Positions 20,549 to 30,700 of a stretch of 64,000 nt of DNA are shown piece after piece. The notes under the pieces were generated by a model, which was not told the DNA's origin, ran no database searches, and was given only the letters and a program-made list of their open reading frames with translations. The DNA lies in NCBI RefSeq assembly GCF_036711975.1, contig NC_091967.1, positions 248,001 to 312,000 of the forward strand. Reading direction: 5' to 3'. The position numbers and the translations under genes were made by a program. Within the stretch, counting starts at the first letter, position 1, and each line of letters opens with the position of its first letter. Source of the DNA: Onthophagus taurus. Its lineage: Eukaryota; Arthropoda; Insecta; Coleoptera; Scarabaeidae.

Positions 20549-21791
20549 ATATTAAATTGTCATTTACGTCAGTATGATTAAAAAACGAAGAACACCTATG
20601 AGCGTCAATAACATTATACAACATATTAAAAACTTCTAATTTCCCATAACCATTCAAATGAATACCACCTTTATTATAATGATTCCCCCCTACTATATTA
20701 TTCACTTCAAAATAAATTAAACCCTTACTTACATATTTGGTACAATATTCGAATAAGGTACAGTTCATTTCATATATTTGCTGATTGACATTAAACTTGG
20801 GGTTTATGTATGGTATTGACATAAAAATAACATTTGTGTGCCCTAGCCTAGATATAATCTTATGTAGTTGTGGCTTATTATAATGCTTATTGCGGAGCGC
20901 GTCGTTTGTACCAGCAAAAATTAGAATATAATCACTTTTGGTAAAAGACTTAGACAAAGCGGCGGCGTCCGCAACAACATCCACAAGACAAGCATTTGGT
21001 TTAAATATTACCTCCAAATCTGGCACAATATCTCCAAGAAATTTGGAGGCATATCGTCCCTGGCTGTCAGCTAGTAAAAGAGTTTTTGATAAAACAGCAT
21101 CCCTGGACAATGGTTGATTGCTGTTTGGAAACAATTTGATGTTCGCACGCGGCTCAATTACAGGCGACGACGCTTGTCGCCGATTTTTGTTCTTGCTCTC
21201 GACGGTGACACCCCCGTGAATGAGCTCCAGGGCAGTAGAAACGGAGATGTTTTCCCTTCTTCTTTCGGCAGTGTCCGTGGCGGTGCTGCATCCCCCACCC
21301 GCCTTCGTAACGTTGGAGCCGGTCCTACCAGCGCGATTCTCGACTTTACGGTTTGGAGTGAAATTCTCTTTTTCACAACAACAGTTTACGCCATTTTGAA
21401 CTTTAATTAATTTCTTCGTAAATCGATTCTCATTAACTTGATCCGTAGTCTTGGCGGCTCTTAAAATTTTTGTAATTCGTGTTTCTAGCATGTTTATTTT
21501 TGTTTCGAGTCGGTTGATTAAAGCTAGAAGCCTCAACGTGTTATTTTTTGACTTGGAGGTTTTTACTAACCGAGTTTGCATTGGAATTACTGTGTTTGTC
21601 GAACTGTTTAGATCATCGTTGGAGTTTTCATCATCACTAACCTCTATCTCAACTATAGAATCGCAGTAGAGGGCTGCTTGGAGTCGCTTCTGAAGTTGTA
21701 ACTTTGTTCCGCTAGTTTCCAGATTCATTTTCTTTAAATTGACTTTTAGTTTCTTCACCGTAGAAGAACAAATTTCTTCCACAGTTATCAT
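20508..21791 (-). CDS. LINE ORF1: SAP domain, coiled coil and SGNH esterase
   Basis: This 427-residue ORF1 protein is expected to coat the element RNA. Residues about 4-43 form a SAP-like DNA-binding motif (LNLETSGTKLQLQKRL-type spacing; the sequence reads KMNLETSGTKLQLQKRLQAA). A short heptad-rich segment (LINRLETKINMLETRITKI) follows around 90-108. A Ser/Arg/Thr-rich linker leads to an SGNH-hydrolase domain, with Asp-Ser in ADSQGR (Ser243), GTND (294-297) and the catalytic His region HLNGYGK (His378). An esterase in ORF1 is known for CR1-type LINEs. A SAP domain in front of it is less usual as far as I recall. Confidence 0.82.
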   Translation of the reverse strand: MITVEEICSSTVKKLKVNLKKMNLETSGTKLQLQKRLQAALYCDSIVEIEVSDDENSNDDLNSSTNTVIPMQTRLVKTSKSKNNTLRLLALINRLETKINMLETRITKILRAAKTTDQVNENRFTKKLIKVQNGVNCCCEKENFTPNRKVENRAGRTGSNVTKAGGGCSTATDTAERRRENISVSTALELIHGGVTVESKNKNRRQASSPVIEPRANIKLFPNSNQPLSRDAVLSKTLLLADSQGRYASKFLGDIVPDLEVIFKPNACLVDVVADAAALSKSFTKSDYILIFAGTNDALRNKHYNKPQLHKIISRLGHTNVIFMSIPYINPKFNVNQQIYEMNCTLFEYCTKYVSKGLIYFEVNNIVGGNHYNKGGIHLNGYGKLEVFNMLYNVIDAHRCSSFFNHTDVNDNLIYVTIDPECTSARV

Positions 21792-24700
21792 CGCGAAAAA
21801 GTTATATTAGTTACACGCACAGAGAAACTTGAAAGAATTTTCGCTACTTTAAATTTATCGCACAGACTCTTTATTATGTAGCATTCACCTCGACGATCAG
21901 ATCGAGACTGATCGAGATTGTAATTGCATCCACTTTTCATATTTAATTGGAATTGGACCCTTGTATAATGCTGGAAGATCATCCACTGGACATTTAGCTT
22001 TTTTCTCTGACCTTTACTTACTCGGCTATAATGAAGTTCAACAAAATCTTCTGTATGTCTCAATTTATAAAATAAAGAACTATCGGGTGCATATCGTAAT
22101 GCTCGTATGTCGGCTGTTACGACTGGATCCCCAGCCCGCTTTCCTGGACGTATAGATTTCAAATAATTTAACATGTGAAAATCCTTGAAAAAAGTATAAT
22201 AGAAATAAAAAACTTTATAAGGTTGTTTTTCTCGAGCTTTCAAACAAATGTTAACATAATCGGCTGGTACATTGATGTCTGTGTGCCGCATCCGTCTCTC
22301 AATCGTTGAATGCATCGAATCGGCCTCCATCTAGGTATGGCCTTTTTCGAAGTATTTTTGTTCAATAGTTATATCCAGAGTCATCGATAAGTTTATTAAT
22401 GCGTTGGCCAAAGTGGAATTACGATTTTGGGATGTACAGCCATCACTGTACAATATTACTTTTTGTTTTGGTTCCATATTCATAAAAACATTATCTATTA
22501 TAAATTTGCAGATTATAGTAGAATAGTCATTTGCCGAGACACTCCCATTTGATTCATGCCATAAGTAGCAATATCCATTTTTAGCTTTTAGGTCAAAAAA
22601 ATGTGAAGTTATGTACCATTAACTTCTGTTTGAAGTAAAGTGATGAAGCATTTGACTTCGGCGATAACAGAATTGATTGCAGGTCCATGCAAAAAATATG
22701 ACTTTCTGCTTCTTTATCTTTTATTTTTTCTTCCCTTGCTTATTTTTTCATTGTCTGGTGTAAGTTAAAAATTTCATCTGATAGATTTCCAGTTCTATGA
22801 CTTACACATTTGTCACATTCGTCTTTCTTTGGACGAAAGAGCGACAAGTTCATTTTCTCAAAAACATGATCAAATGATGTACTGGATGCGAACTTGTATT
22901 TATTATCTGCGTACCATTGTTTGTAAAATATATAAATTGAATATTTTGACTTCCATAATGGCTCTAAGTAAAATTTTGATGATGACGATCGGCAGTAATG
23001 AGATTCGACCCTTGGTAACTCATTTAAAAAACGCTGTATATTTTCTTTCACTTTCTGATATCGAGTAGCTTTTTCTTTAATACATTTTTATTCTTGTTGT
23101 TTTTCAGTATTCTCTCCCACATCTTTATTTATATTCTTTTCCCGAGCAATTTCCTTCAACCAGTCCAAAACCATGTTCTCTTTTACGCAATGTGTGAGTA
23201 AAAACATTAGAGAGAAAACATAGTATGCAAGCATACTCTTAAACGATCACCTGCTTTTTTTAAGTAGTATTCTAAAGTCTCGCTTCTCCTTGACACATTA
23301 TCCTCTTTTCTATTTCTTTGTCTATTAATAGGCTTAGATACAATTAATAATGACACATACACTTTTCTTGTAGACCATGTCATTTCTGACCAAAAATTAT
23401 CAAAAATATTTTCCCTCTCCGTTTCTGAAAAATCGCGACATTTTAGCACCGAATTCTCACGCAAGCAAGGTTTGCAGTTGCACCACTCTTGCATTTTTCT
23501 CTCCTCTTTTGGCAAATCGTATCTCCATTTTCCGTCGACCATTTTTCTTCCTAAATATTCTTTTCCTTGTTCGCGAAACGACTTTCTTTTACTTTCATTC
23601 CATGTTTCGGTGTCTACAAACTGTCTCTTGTTTCTTTTTCTTTTCATCTCTGGTAAGTCAGATTGTTGAGCTGTGTCATTGCTTACATCATCCTGGGGAT
23701 GGATGGTAGTTTCAGGTACATAATTTGGATCCCCTTCATCAGCATCCATTTCTTCATCTTCCTCATCTTTACTATTTAATTCAGGCACATAATCCGGATC
23801 ATCTATTTGCACTTCTATCTCTTCTTCAATATTTTTATATGATAAATGTTCTAAAAGCACATTATTTTCTAATCCAGTCTTTTTATTTTCTTCAATATCA
23901 CATTCTGTACTCGCTAAGGCTTTGCAAACTTTATTTATTTCTTAGGTTGTCTCGTCAGTCTTTCCATCACTTATTCTTATATTATCATATTGTTGTGTAA
24001 AACTAAAACTAGATTCGATGGCATCAGTAATTTCTGGAATGTCTAATAATAACAAGCTTTTATCGTCTTGTATTGGTATCGGATTGCACAAACTAATATC
24101 GTTCGTAATATTGTCTATTTGTTGATTATAAGGTAACATGATACTAGTTTCAATACTCTGTTCATTATCACAGAAAGGTGTTACAGGGTTACAATAATTG
24201 TGCATTATAGGACATGAATGATTGTTTCTAGCAACTGATTCAGGATCAGATTCATTTAAAATTTCATTCAATTGTACAATATTGTTTTGATTGTTCATTG
24301 CATTGTGTGTGACTTGATTATTCGGCAGCCTAAAATTTGCCGAAATCTGCCTATAATTTTTTTTTATCTTTGACATACTCAATTATGTTTGCTGAAATGA
24401 AATTAAAAACTAATTATAAATTATTTTATTATACGAAACCTCTCGCAAATCCCACAAGTCCAACTGTGTTAATATATAACATAACATAGAATAACTTACC
24501 TTTAGCAAAAATTGCAAATAAAGTCACACTGATACCGGATGTTTACATATAATTTGTTTTTCAACAGAACCCTCTATTCACTGCATGCTGGATTACTCTG
24601 CAATGAGGACTTACGGCTATTACGTGTCGGGTTCAACGAGCATGGACTTGCGAGGTTTACTAAATTTTAAATTAACGAAAAAGTAATTTTTACAAGAATA

Positions 24701-24822
24701 TGTAATTTTTCAATCAATAGATTATTGTTTCCCCAACAGATGCTACTAAAATGTCAATTTAGACCAAAAGTGGACTTACGGGTTTTGCAGATTAGGCCGA
24801 CGAAATATCATAAAATAATAGT

Positions 24823-25878
24823 ATATTAAAGTAAGATACGTTTGAAATGCACGAATTCAAGTTGAAAAACGACTGGCGAAGCCACGAGTTTTTTAATGAA
24901 TGAGTGCTTTAAGTCTTATGAAACGTGTTTTTTATGCTATTTTTTGTGATTCGCGTTTTTATTCTTTTTTTTTCTCAAAAATAAAATAAATTTTGACAAT
25001 GTAGGGAAATAGGTATGTAGCAGTTGGTAACACCGTAACACTTGAAAATAGAAATTTGAATTGACAATTAGAAACTGTCAAAACACAAAATGTATTCACC
25101 TGACAAAAATGTTTCATGTACACCTCCCAAAATAAGAGAAATTGCTCAGTGTTCAATGTCCTCATCATTGTGGACCTTGTATTCGATGCTAAGAACGTGT
25201 TTAAACATCCATAGACAAAAATTGTCACATTGACAACTAGAAAAATTAATGACCCAATGTCACCAACTTGAACTGGTTCCATAAAATGTTACTAAAATCT
25301 CATTACAGCATCGGATGCTGTAAGGAGTCTCATTACAGCACCCGTTTGAGTACTGTTATAGCTTCCATTACCGTAGCGAATTACAAAATAGTATATTAAA
25401 AAACAAGTTTCGTAAGACACGCTTGAAATGCACGAATTCAAGTTGAAAAACGAGTGGCGAAGCCACGAGTTTTTTAATGAATGAGTGCTTTAAGTCTTAT
25501 GAAACGTGTTTTTTATGCTATTTTTTGTAATTCGCGTTTTTATACTTTTTTTTAACAAAAATAAAGTAAATTTTGGCAATGTAGGGAAATAGGTATGTAG
25601 CAGTTGGTAACACCGTAACACTTGAAAATAGAAATTTGAATTGACAATTAGAAACTGTCAAAACACAAAATGTATTCACCTGACAAAAATGTTTCATGTA
25701 CACCTCTCAAAATAAGAGAAATTGCTCAGAGTTCAATGTCCTCATCATTGTGAATCTTATATTCGATGCTAAGAACGTGTTTAAACATCCATAAACAAAT
25801 ATTGACAACTACTGTTTCCATAAAATGTTAGTAAAATCTCATTACAGCATCAGATGCTGTTACCGTCGCGAATTACAA
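24823..25878 (-). repeat. Tandem A/B repeat array, two units
   Basis: Two head-to-tail copies (about 24823-25388 and 25389-25878) combine a ~150-bp B segment (AAACAAGTTTCGTAAGACAC, then GAGTGGCGAAGCCACGAG, then an inverse of its start) with the 450-bp A unit seen alone at 6391-6839. B is bounded by inverted text: AAAAAACA-GTTTCGTAAGAC at its start and GTCTTATGAAAC-GTGTTTTTTA at its end. The second A unit has an internal deletion. The array lies between the DUF7869 transposon and UBOX5. Confidence 0.75.
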
Positions 25879-25962
25879 AAAAGATATAACCAATTACAGT
25901 AAATCAAATGTTTATTCATTTAATATAAATGTTTTAAATCACAAATATGCAATAAATTAGTC

Positions 25963-27180
25963 TTAAAAATGATATCTAGTTATTTGATTATTACCTAGCC
26001 TCAATTTACAAATAACACAAAAATTATTGTTTAAAGTCAAACATTTCCGACAATAAACGTGTTTACAAGTTGTAACATATAAAAAATTACTATTCTCACA
26101 ACATCCACATTTATCCATTTTATTTAAATTAACCAAATTGCATTTATCATCACTTGAAAATCTAATAAAATTCTCACTGTTTAAAACGATATTATAAACA
26201 TTGTCTAATTGAACACTTTTTTTATTGATCTCTTCACCTTTCAATTTTTTATTACTTTCTGATTCACCATCACAATATAAACCGGCTCTACCTAATGTAC
26301 GTTTAACAGAAAATATCTCCTTTTGATTCGAATTTTGCAACAAAAACATATCAATGCGCGATTTTAACGCAACATTTAAAAGGGGCACTCTTTTCTGAGA
26401 AAATTTTAATCCGGTGAATGGGTCTGTTGGGTGTCGTCCACAAGAAGCATCTGTTGAGTAACATTTTTCTAATGTAGTTTGATCAACGGTGTGTCCGCTG
26501 GGTAAAGTCATAGGTAATGACATCACTTCATAAGTAATTTCATCTAAAAATTCATCGGGAACTTTAAACTCTTTAGTTGAACAACTTGGTGCAGATTTTA
26601 ATGGATTTCCATTAATAGTGTTAGTTTTATTTAAAAGTTTATGAACTGTATCGATAGTTACTTGAGAACAAGTCTTTGAAATCAATCCCCAAATTTCAAC
26701 TCTTCCCAAACACGGCGTTTTCATATTAGGTGTCTTTAAGATACGGATTCGAATACTTGAAGTGTTTAAAAACGTTCTAAATTCGTTTGACTTAAAAAAC
26801 ACTAAATGAAAGTCTTTATCTGTATTTTCGGGTCGCTTATTTCTCGAATATTTCCTAGCGTTACAAACTATGATTCCATCTTCATCGAAATTTGCTTTTG
26901 AAATCGTCACATATTGCGTTGTCGGGGTTTTAGCTAGAATTTCAACTCCAGATATCTTTTGATTACCATTTTTCGCATGTATAACTATATGAGATAAATT
27001 TATGTTGCAAATAAATTCAAAATCAACATCTACTGGTGGTCTTATAGTTGCGTATGCTATAAATCCTCTTCCTTTACGAACGAAATCAACGTGTACTAAA
27101 TTTTCAACCTCAAAACCTTCTAAACAAGCCGTTTTTGTTGATACTTTTGGTAATAAAGTTGAATCTAAAAAATTGTACAT
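25963..27180 (-). CDS. Ubox5: UBOX5/RNF37 U-box E3 ubiquitin ligase
   Basis: An uninterrupted 405-residue protein. RNF37 is a nuclear U-box ligase that passes ubiquitin from E2 enzymes and binds VCP/p97 in mammals. The N-terminal ~200 residues form a beta-rich domain (MYNFLDSTLLPKVSTKTACL, IVIHAKNGNQKISGVEI, CLGRVEIWG) also seen in vertebrate RNF37. The U-box at about residues 207-275 has PDEFLDEITYEVMSLPMTLP, SGHTVDQTTLEKC and HPTDPFTG. The C-terminus (about 355-395) has CGCC, CKHVYCRKC and CVIC, a small RING-like zinc motif. On the minus strand AATAAA (at 25911-25916) lies about 47 bases past the stop. The gene is divergent from the Ki-67-like gene. Confidence 0.9.
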   Translation of the reverse strand: MYNFLDSTLLPKVSTKTACLEGFEVENLVHVDFVRKGRGFIAYATIRPPVDVDFEFICNINLSHIVIHAKNGNQKISGVEILAKTPTTQYVTISKANFDEDGIIVCNARKYSRNKRPENTDKDFHLVFFKSNEFRTFLNTSSIRIRILKTPNMKTPCLGRVEIWGLISKTCSQVTIDTVHKLLNKTNTINGNPLKSAPSCSTKEFKVPDEFLDEITYEVMSLPMTLPSGHTVDQTTLEKCYSTDASCGRHPTDPFTGLKFSQKRVPLLNVALKSRIDMFLLQNSNQKEIFSVKRTLGRAGLYCDGESESNKKLKGEEINKKSVQLDNVYNIVLNSENFIRFSSDDKCNLVNLNKMDKCGCCENSNFLYVTTCKHVYCRKCLTLNNNFCVICKLRLGNNQITRYHF

Positions 27181-27753
27181 TTTGTTTCTAGGTTATGTTG
27201 GAAGTATGACATATGACAAGAATAAAAAAACTGTTGGTTATTTTTTTATTAAAATAATAATAAATATTGCTAATTATATTAGAATTTAACAAATTTATTA
27301 AATAAATTAATTTATGCATCAAGTTAAATAAATAAATTTATTTATTTATATATTTATCCATTGTTTATGAAAGAACATAGATGGCACCACTTGCACCACT
27401 TCAACGCTTCAAACAAAATGAGCGACGTTGCCTTATCGTTGTAAAATAAGCGTCGCGTCAAGAAAGAAAAATATCAGTTTAATTTTTAATTTAGAAGTTG
27501 AATTAATTAAGTTTTAGTGAATTATTGAATCATTTAATTGATGTTAATAGATGTTTTTTTTGATGGTTAATTCAACGTTATTTTTGTTTGGATGTTATGA
27601 ACTTTCTGGTATTGGCGGTTAAAAGATGCTTCCATAAGGGCGCATGCGTAATTTAACGGATTTCCATTTTAAACGAGGAAAAAAACAGCCCCAACCGTTA
27701 GTTTTAGTGTGTGTGATTGAAACATAAACAATCATAAACGAAATAAATATACA
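27181..27753. promoter_or_regulatory. Divergent promoter of UBOX5 and the Ki-67-like gene
   Basis: 573 bp separate the two start codons. The only clear element is GCGCATGCG at 27640-27648, the core of the NRF1/Ewg palindrome, common in insect and vertebrate housekeeping and bidirectional promoters. A long run of ATTTATTTAT-type sequence lies at about 27295-27355. No TATA box stands out. Confidence 0.5.
27640..27648. promoter_or_regulatory. NRF1/Ewg-like site
   Basis: GCGCATGCG lies about 105 bp upstream of the Ki-67-like start codon in otherwise AT-rich DNA. It matches the recalled NRF1/Erect-wing consensus core. Binding is inferred. Confidence 0.45.
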
Positions 27754-30700
27754 ATGGCTAAAAGTCACGTTGAGTGTGGTTATTTAACGTTAAGAAGTCG
27801 AGGAAATGATCCTTTATATCCAATTTTTCGTGGAGATGTTATAACCATAGGCTCAAAAGACCAAAATCATATTCGAATCAAAGCAGAACTTGATAATAAA
27901 ACTGACGCCGTTTTAACGGCATGTAAAGATACAGGATATGTAAGTAAAAATAATTATAAAATATAAGTAAATGTGGACTGTAATTTTCTTTGTATTTTAA
28001 GGTGGTGGTAACAAATCCGGAAAAAGCTCCAACAATATTAAATGAAAAACCCCTCACAAAGGCCCAATATTTGGTACCTGGCGATATATTACATATAAAA
28101 AACAAGTTTTTTGCTTACAACAATGATGCTTTAACGAATAAGGTATACATTGAAATTTTTATGTTTCAAATGTGTTAGTAATGCCATAATTTTGTAGGAG
28201 ATTGACAAATTAACTATTAAAAATGCTGGTCGTGTTCGTACCGCTCCGAAAATGAGGTCGTCTGCTATGTAAGCATACAAAATCTAAAATAATGTTGGTT
28301 TTAATAATCTTATTTATTGTTAGATTGCCGGTATATGCTAAAGAAAAACCAAGAACAGAGACACCTATCCTTTCTGCAACTACATCCACATTTCAAGCAG
28401 ATTATATTGCAGGTATTACACCATCAAGGTCAAATAGTACACATATCGTAAGGCAACCGAAAACTGTGAATTCAATTATGGAAAAAAGAAAAAGGTAATT
28501 TAACTTTTTTCATTAATAAATATGTTCAAATTGATAATAAAATGTAGTCCTTGTCAAAAGTAATCCACTATAATAATAATTAATTCATACAAGAATTATA
28601 TGGTTTGTCACATTCTATACATATAGTAGGTATAATAATACCTACTAGTAGCAAACATTGCACTTTTTTTATGTCTTTTGCGTCATCAGTTTGATATTTT
28701 CTGGTCATTTATTATGCAGATAAACTCCAACTCACTCCCATTGCTCCTTTGTCTTATGTATAATACACACAAATATATATTCTGCTGGGATGGTAAGTAT
28801 ATTATATACAGAAATTTTATGGTTTCTCTTTCTCTTTCAAGTCGCGTACAAAACCTCATAATCTGTGTCTTCTCTCTATTTAGCATGACTTTATTGCTAT
28901 TAAACCAAATTTCTGCGTCTTGCATTGAAATTACAGTTTTTCTGTAATATTGTTACTTAAAAATGATATGTTATCAGCATATTGTAGCGTTTATTGATAA
29001 ATCGTTGGTGTATACAGGGTGATTCAAAAAACGGCTGACAGACTTCTAGGGCAGGTAATACAACAAAAATTAAGATGAAAAGTCTTAATATACATGGGGT
29101 CGCAAATGCCTGCTTAACGAGATATAGCGGGTCAAAGTTTCTTTAAAATTATACATTATCTGCAATAAAAAGCCCTTTTTTAAAAATATTTTCAACTCCA
29201 TTGCTAATTTTGTCAAACGTGCAGTATTTTCGTGTTAAGTGATCAATTATCTATCAATTGGTCTCTTACAAAACTTTGATTAAAGGAACAGTTTTTGATT
29301 GAATTAACAAATTTTCTACAAACGTGTTTTTCTTAAAAACTGTTGCTTTGATCAAAGTTTTGTAAGAGACCAATTAATAGATAATTGATCACTTTACACG
29401 CGTAGAGAGCAATGGCGTAGACAATATTTTTAAAAAAGTGTTTTTTATTGCAGATAATGTTTAATTTTAAAGAAACTTTGACCGCAATATCTCGCCAACG
29501 AGGCATTTGCGATCCCATGTATATTAAGACTATTCATCTTAATTTTTCATGTATTATTTACTCTAGAAGTCTGTCAGCAGTTTTTTGAATCACCCTGTCA
29601 AGCACTGAACTCTGCAGAACATCCACATGCACCATACTTTCACCGGATATTTCATTGTTCCATTCAGTATATTGTGTACAATCTGTTAAATTAGATTCCA
29701 TTATTTTATTAGCAACGTCTCTTATGCCATAGTAGTGTAACCATCCCAACGGTGTCTTGTGGTCAACTGTATCGAACGCCTATCTGACTTCTATATTCAA
29801 GTTTTTATTAAAAGCTTCTAATATAGATTTGATAATTGATCTTTGTCTGCCAAAGCCATGATGATTTTCGTTTCAAATGCTGCCGCTATTAAAGTATTCT
29901 TCTATACAGTTACATATGGCAAAGCTCCCACTTTTATAGATGGGACCTTTTTTCAATAGGTCAGGAAAATTTCCATCTAAAAAAGTATTATTAATCATAA
30001 TGGAAATAGCATCGGCTATACAGGGTGTCTCAGTGAGACCGGTCATTAGACGTTTCTGGGGTTCTGGCGAAAATAAAAATTTGAGAATTCAGACTTAAGT
30101 ATTATCAATTACGATCTCTTCGTCTAAAATATTTTCAGATTTCTTGCACTTCCGGTTATACCGGAAGTCGCCACCAACTTTATTTTTTTAAATGGAACAC
30201 CCTGTATATTTTTACATATTTGGATTTGTCTGTTTCAAGGTTGAATTGAAGGATGAATAACTTTACGTTTTGCAATTTGATTCGGCCGTTCTCGAGTTAT
30301 TCGAATTTTTCTAGAAAAATCTGCTCTAGCAGACATTTGTTCAAAAAATCAGAGAACACTCGATTTTTAGGATATCAATTTAGGATTGAGAACATGCTTA
30401 AGCAACATGATGGAGTATGTTTTGGTGCTGAGAACTGCTGTCTAGAACGTTTGGTTACTTTAATATGGCACGTTAACTTTTCAAAATTTGGAAGTACCAT
30501 AACTTCATTTTTTTAAATGGCACCCCCCATATTTTATTTCTTAGTCGTCTTCGGTGTCTCATTCTACATCTTTTATATCCCATATGTCCCATACCTAATA
30601 TTAATAGTTTGGGAGATAATTAGGGCTTTTTGAAAAATGCACACATATCATATGGATATTTAGCCTAGTGTGCCATGAAAAACAAGCCTTCTTAATGAGT

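Larger units (their letters stand above)
17549..21824 (-). mobile_element. Near-complete CR1-like LINE with two intact ORFs
   Basis: A 4.28 kb minus-strand insertion has an 8-bp target duplication (AAACTTGA at 17541-17548 and 21825-21832), and its 3' end is an (ATT)n-type run. The 5' leader before ORF1 is only 33 bases. ORF1 and ORF2 overlap by 41 bp, and neither has a stop or frameshift. The absence of an RNase H domain and an esterase in ORF1 point to the CR1 group. The intact frames suggest recent insertion; activity is not shown by sequence alone. Confidence 0.85.
17492..24382 (-). pseudogene. DUF7869 transposase-like gene, interrupted and mutated
   Basis: The gene reads from 24382 leftwards. 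24382-23207 is one frame except for a TAA at 23942, with an acidic N-terminus and a Cys-containing block (WCNCKPCLREN). A frameshift near 23215 leads to THCVKENMVLDWL. 23051-22740 has RPKKDECDKC. Near 22430 comes SDGCTSQNRN and then, from 22330, MEADSMHSTIE. The SD.C..QN.N and (GH).ME.DS.H..IE motifs also occur in the protein at 54866-56119 and look like the second and third acidic sites of a DDE nuclease. A LINE at 17549-21824 interrupts the last codons; the coding text resumes at 17548 and ends in frame at 17492. Confidence 0.75.
17071..24802 (-). mobile_element. DUF7869-type DNA transposon with 4-bp target duplication
   Basis: The ends are inverted repeats beginning CGTCGGCCTAATCTGCAAAA, matching at 29 of 30 positions (17071-17100 and 24773-24802). 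AAAT is duplicated outside (17067-17070, 24803-24806). Without the nested LINE (17549-21824) and its 8-bp duplication, the element is about 3.45 kb. It encodes one minus-strand transposase-like gene. GGACTTACGG, contained in the right end, recurs internally at 17255-17264 and 24607-24616, possible transposase-binding repeats. A 4-bp duplication fits Sola-like DNA transposons; the superfamily is inferred. Confidence 0.85.
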
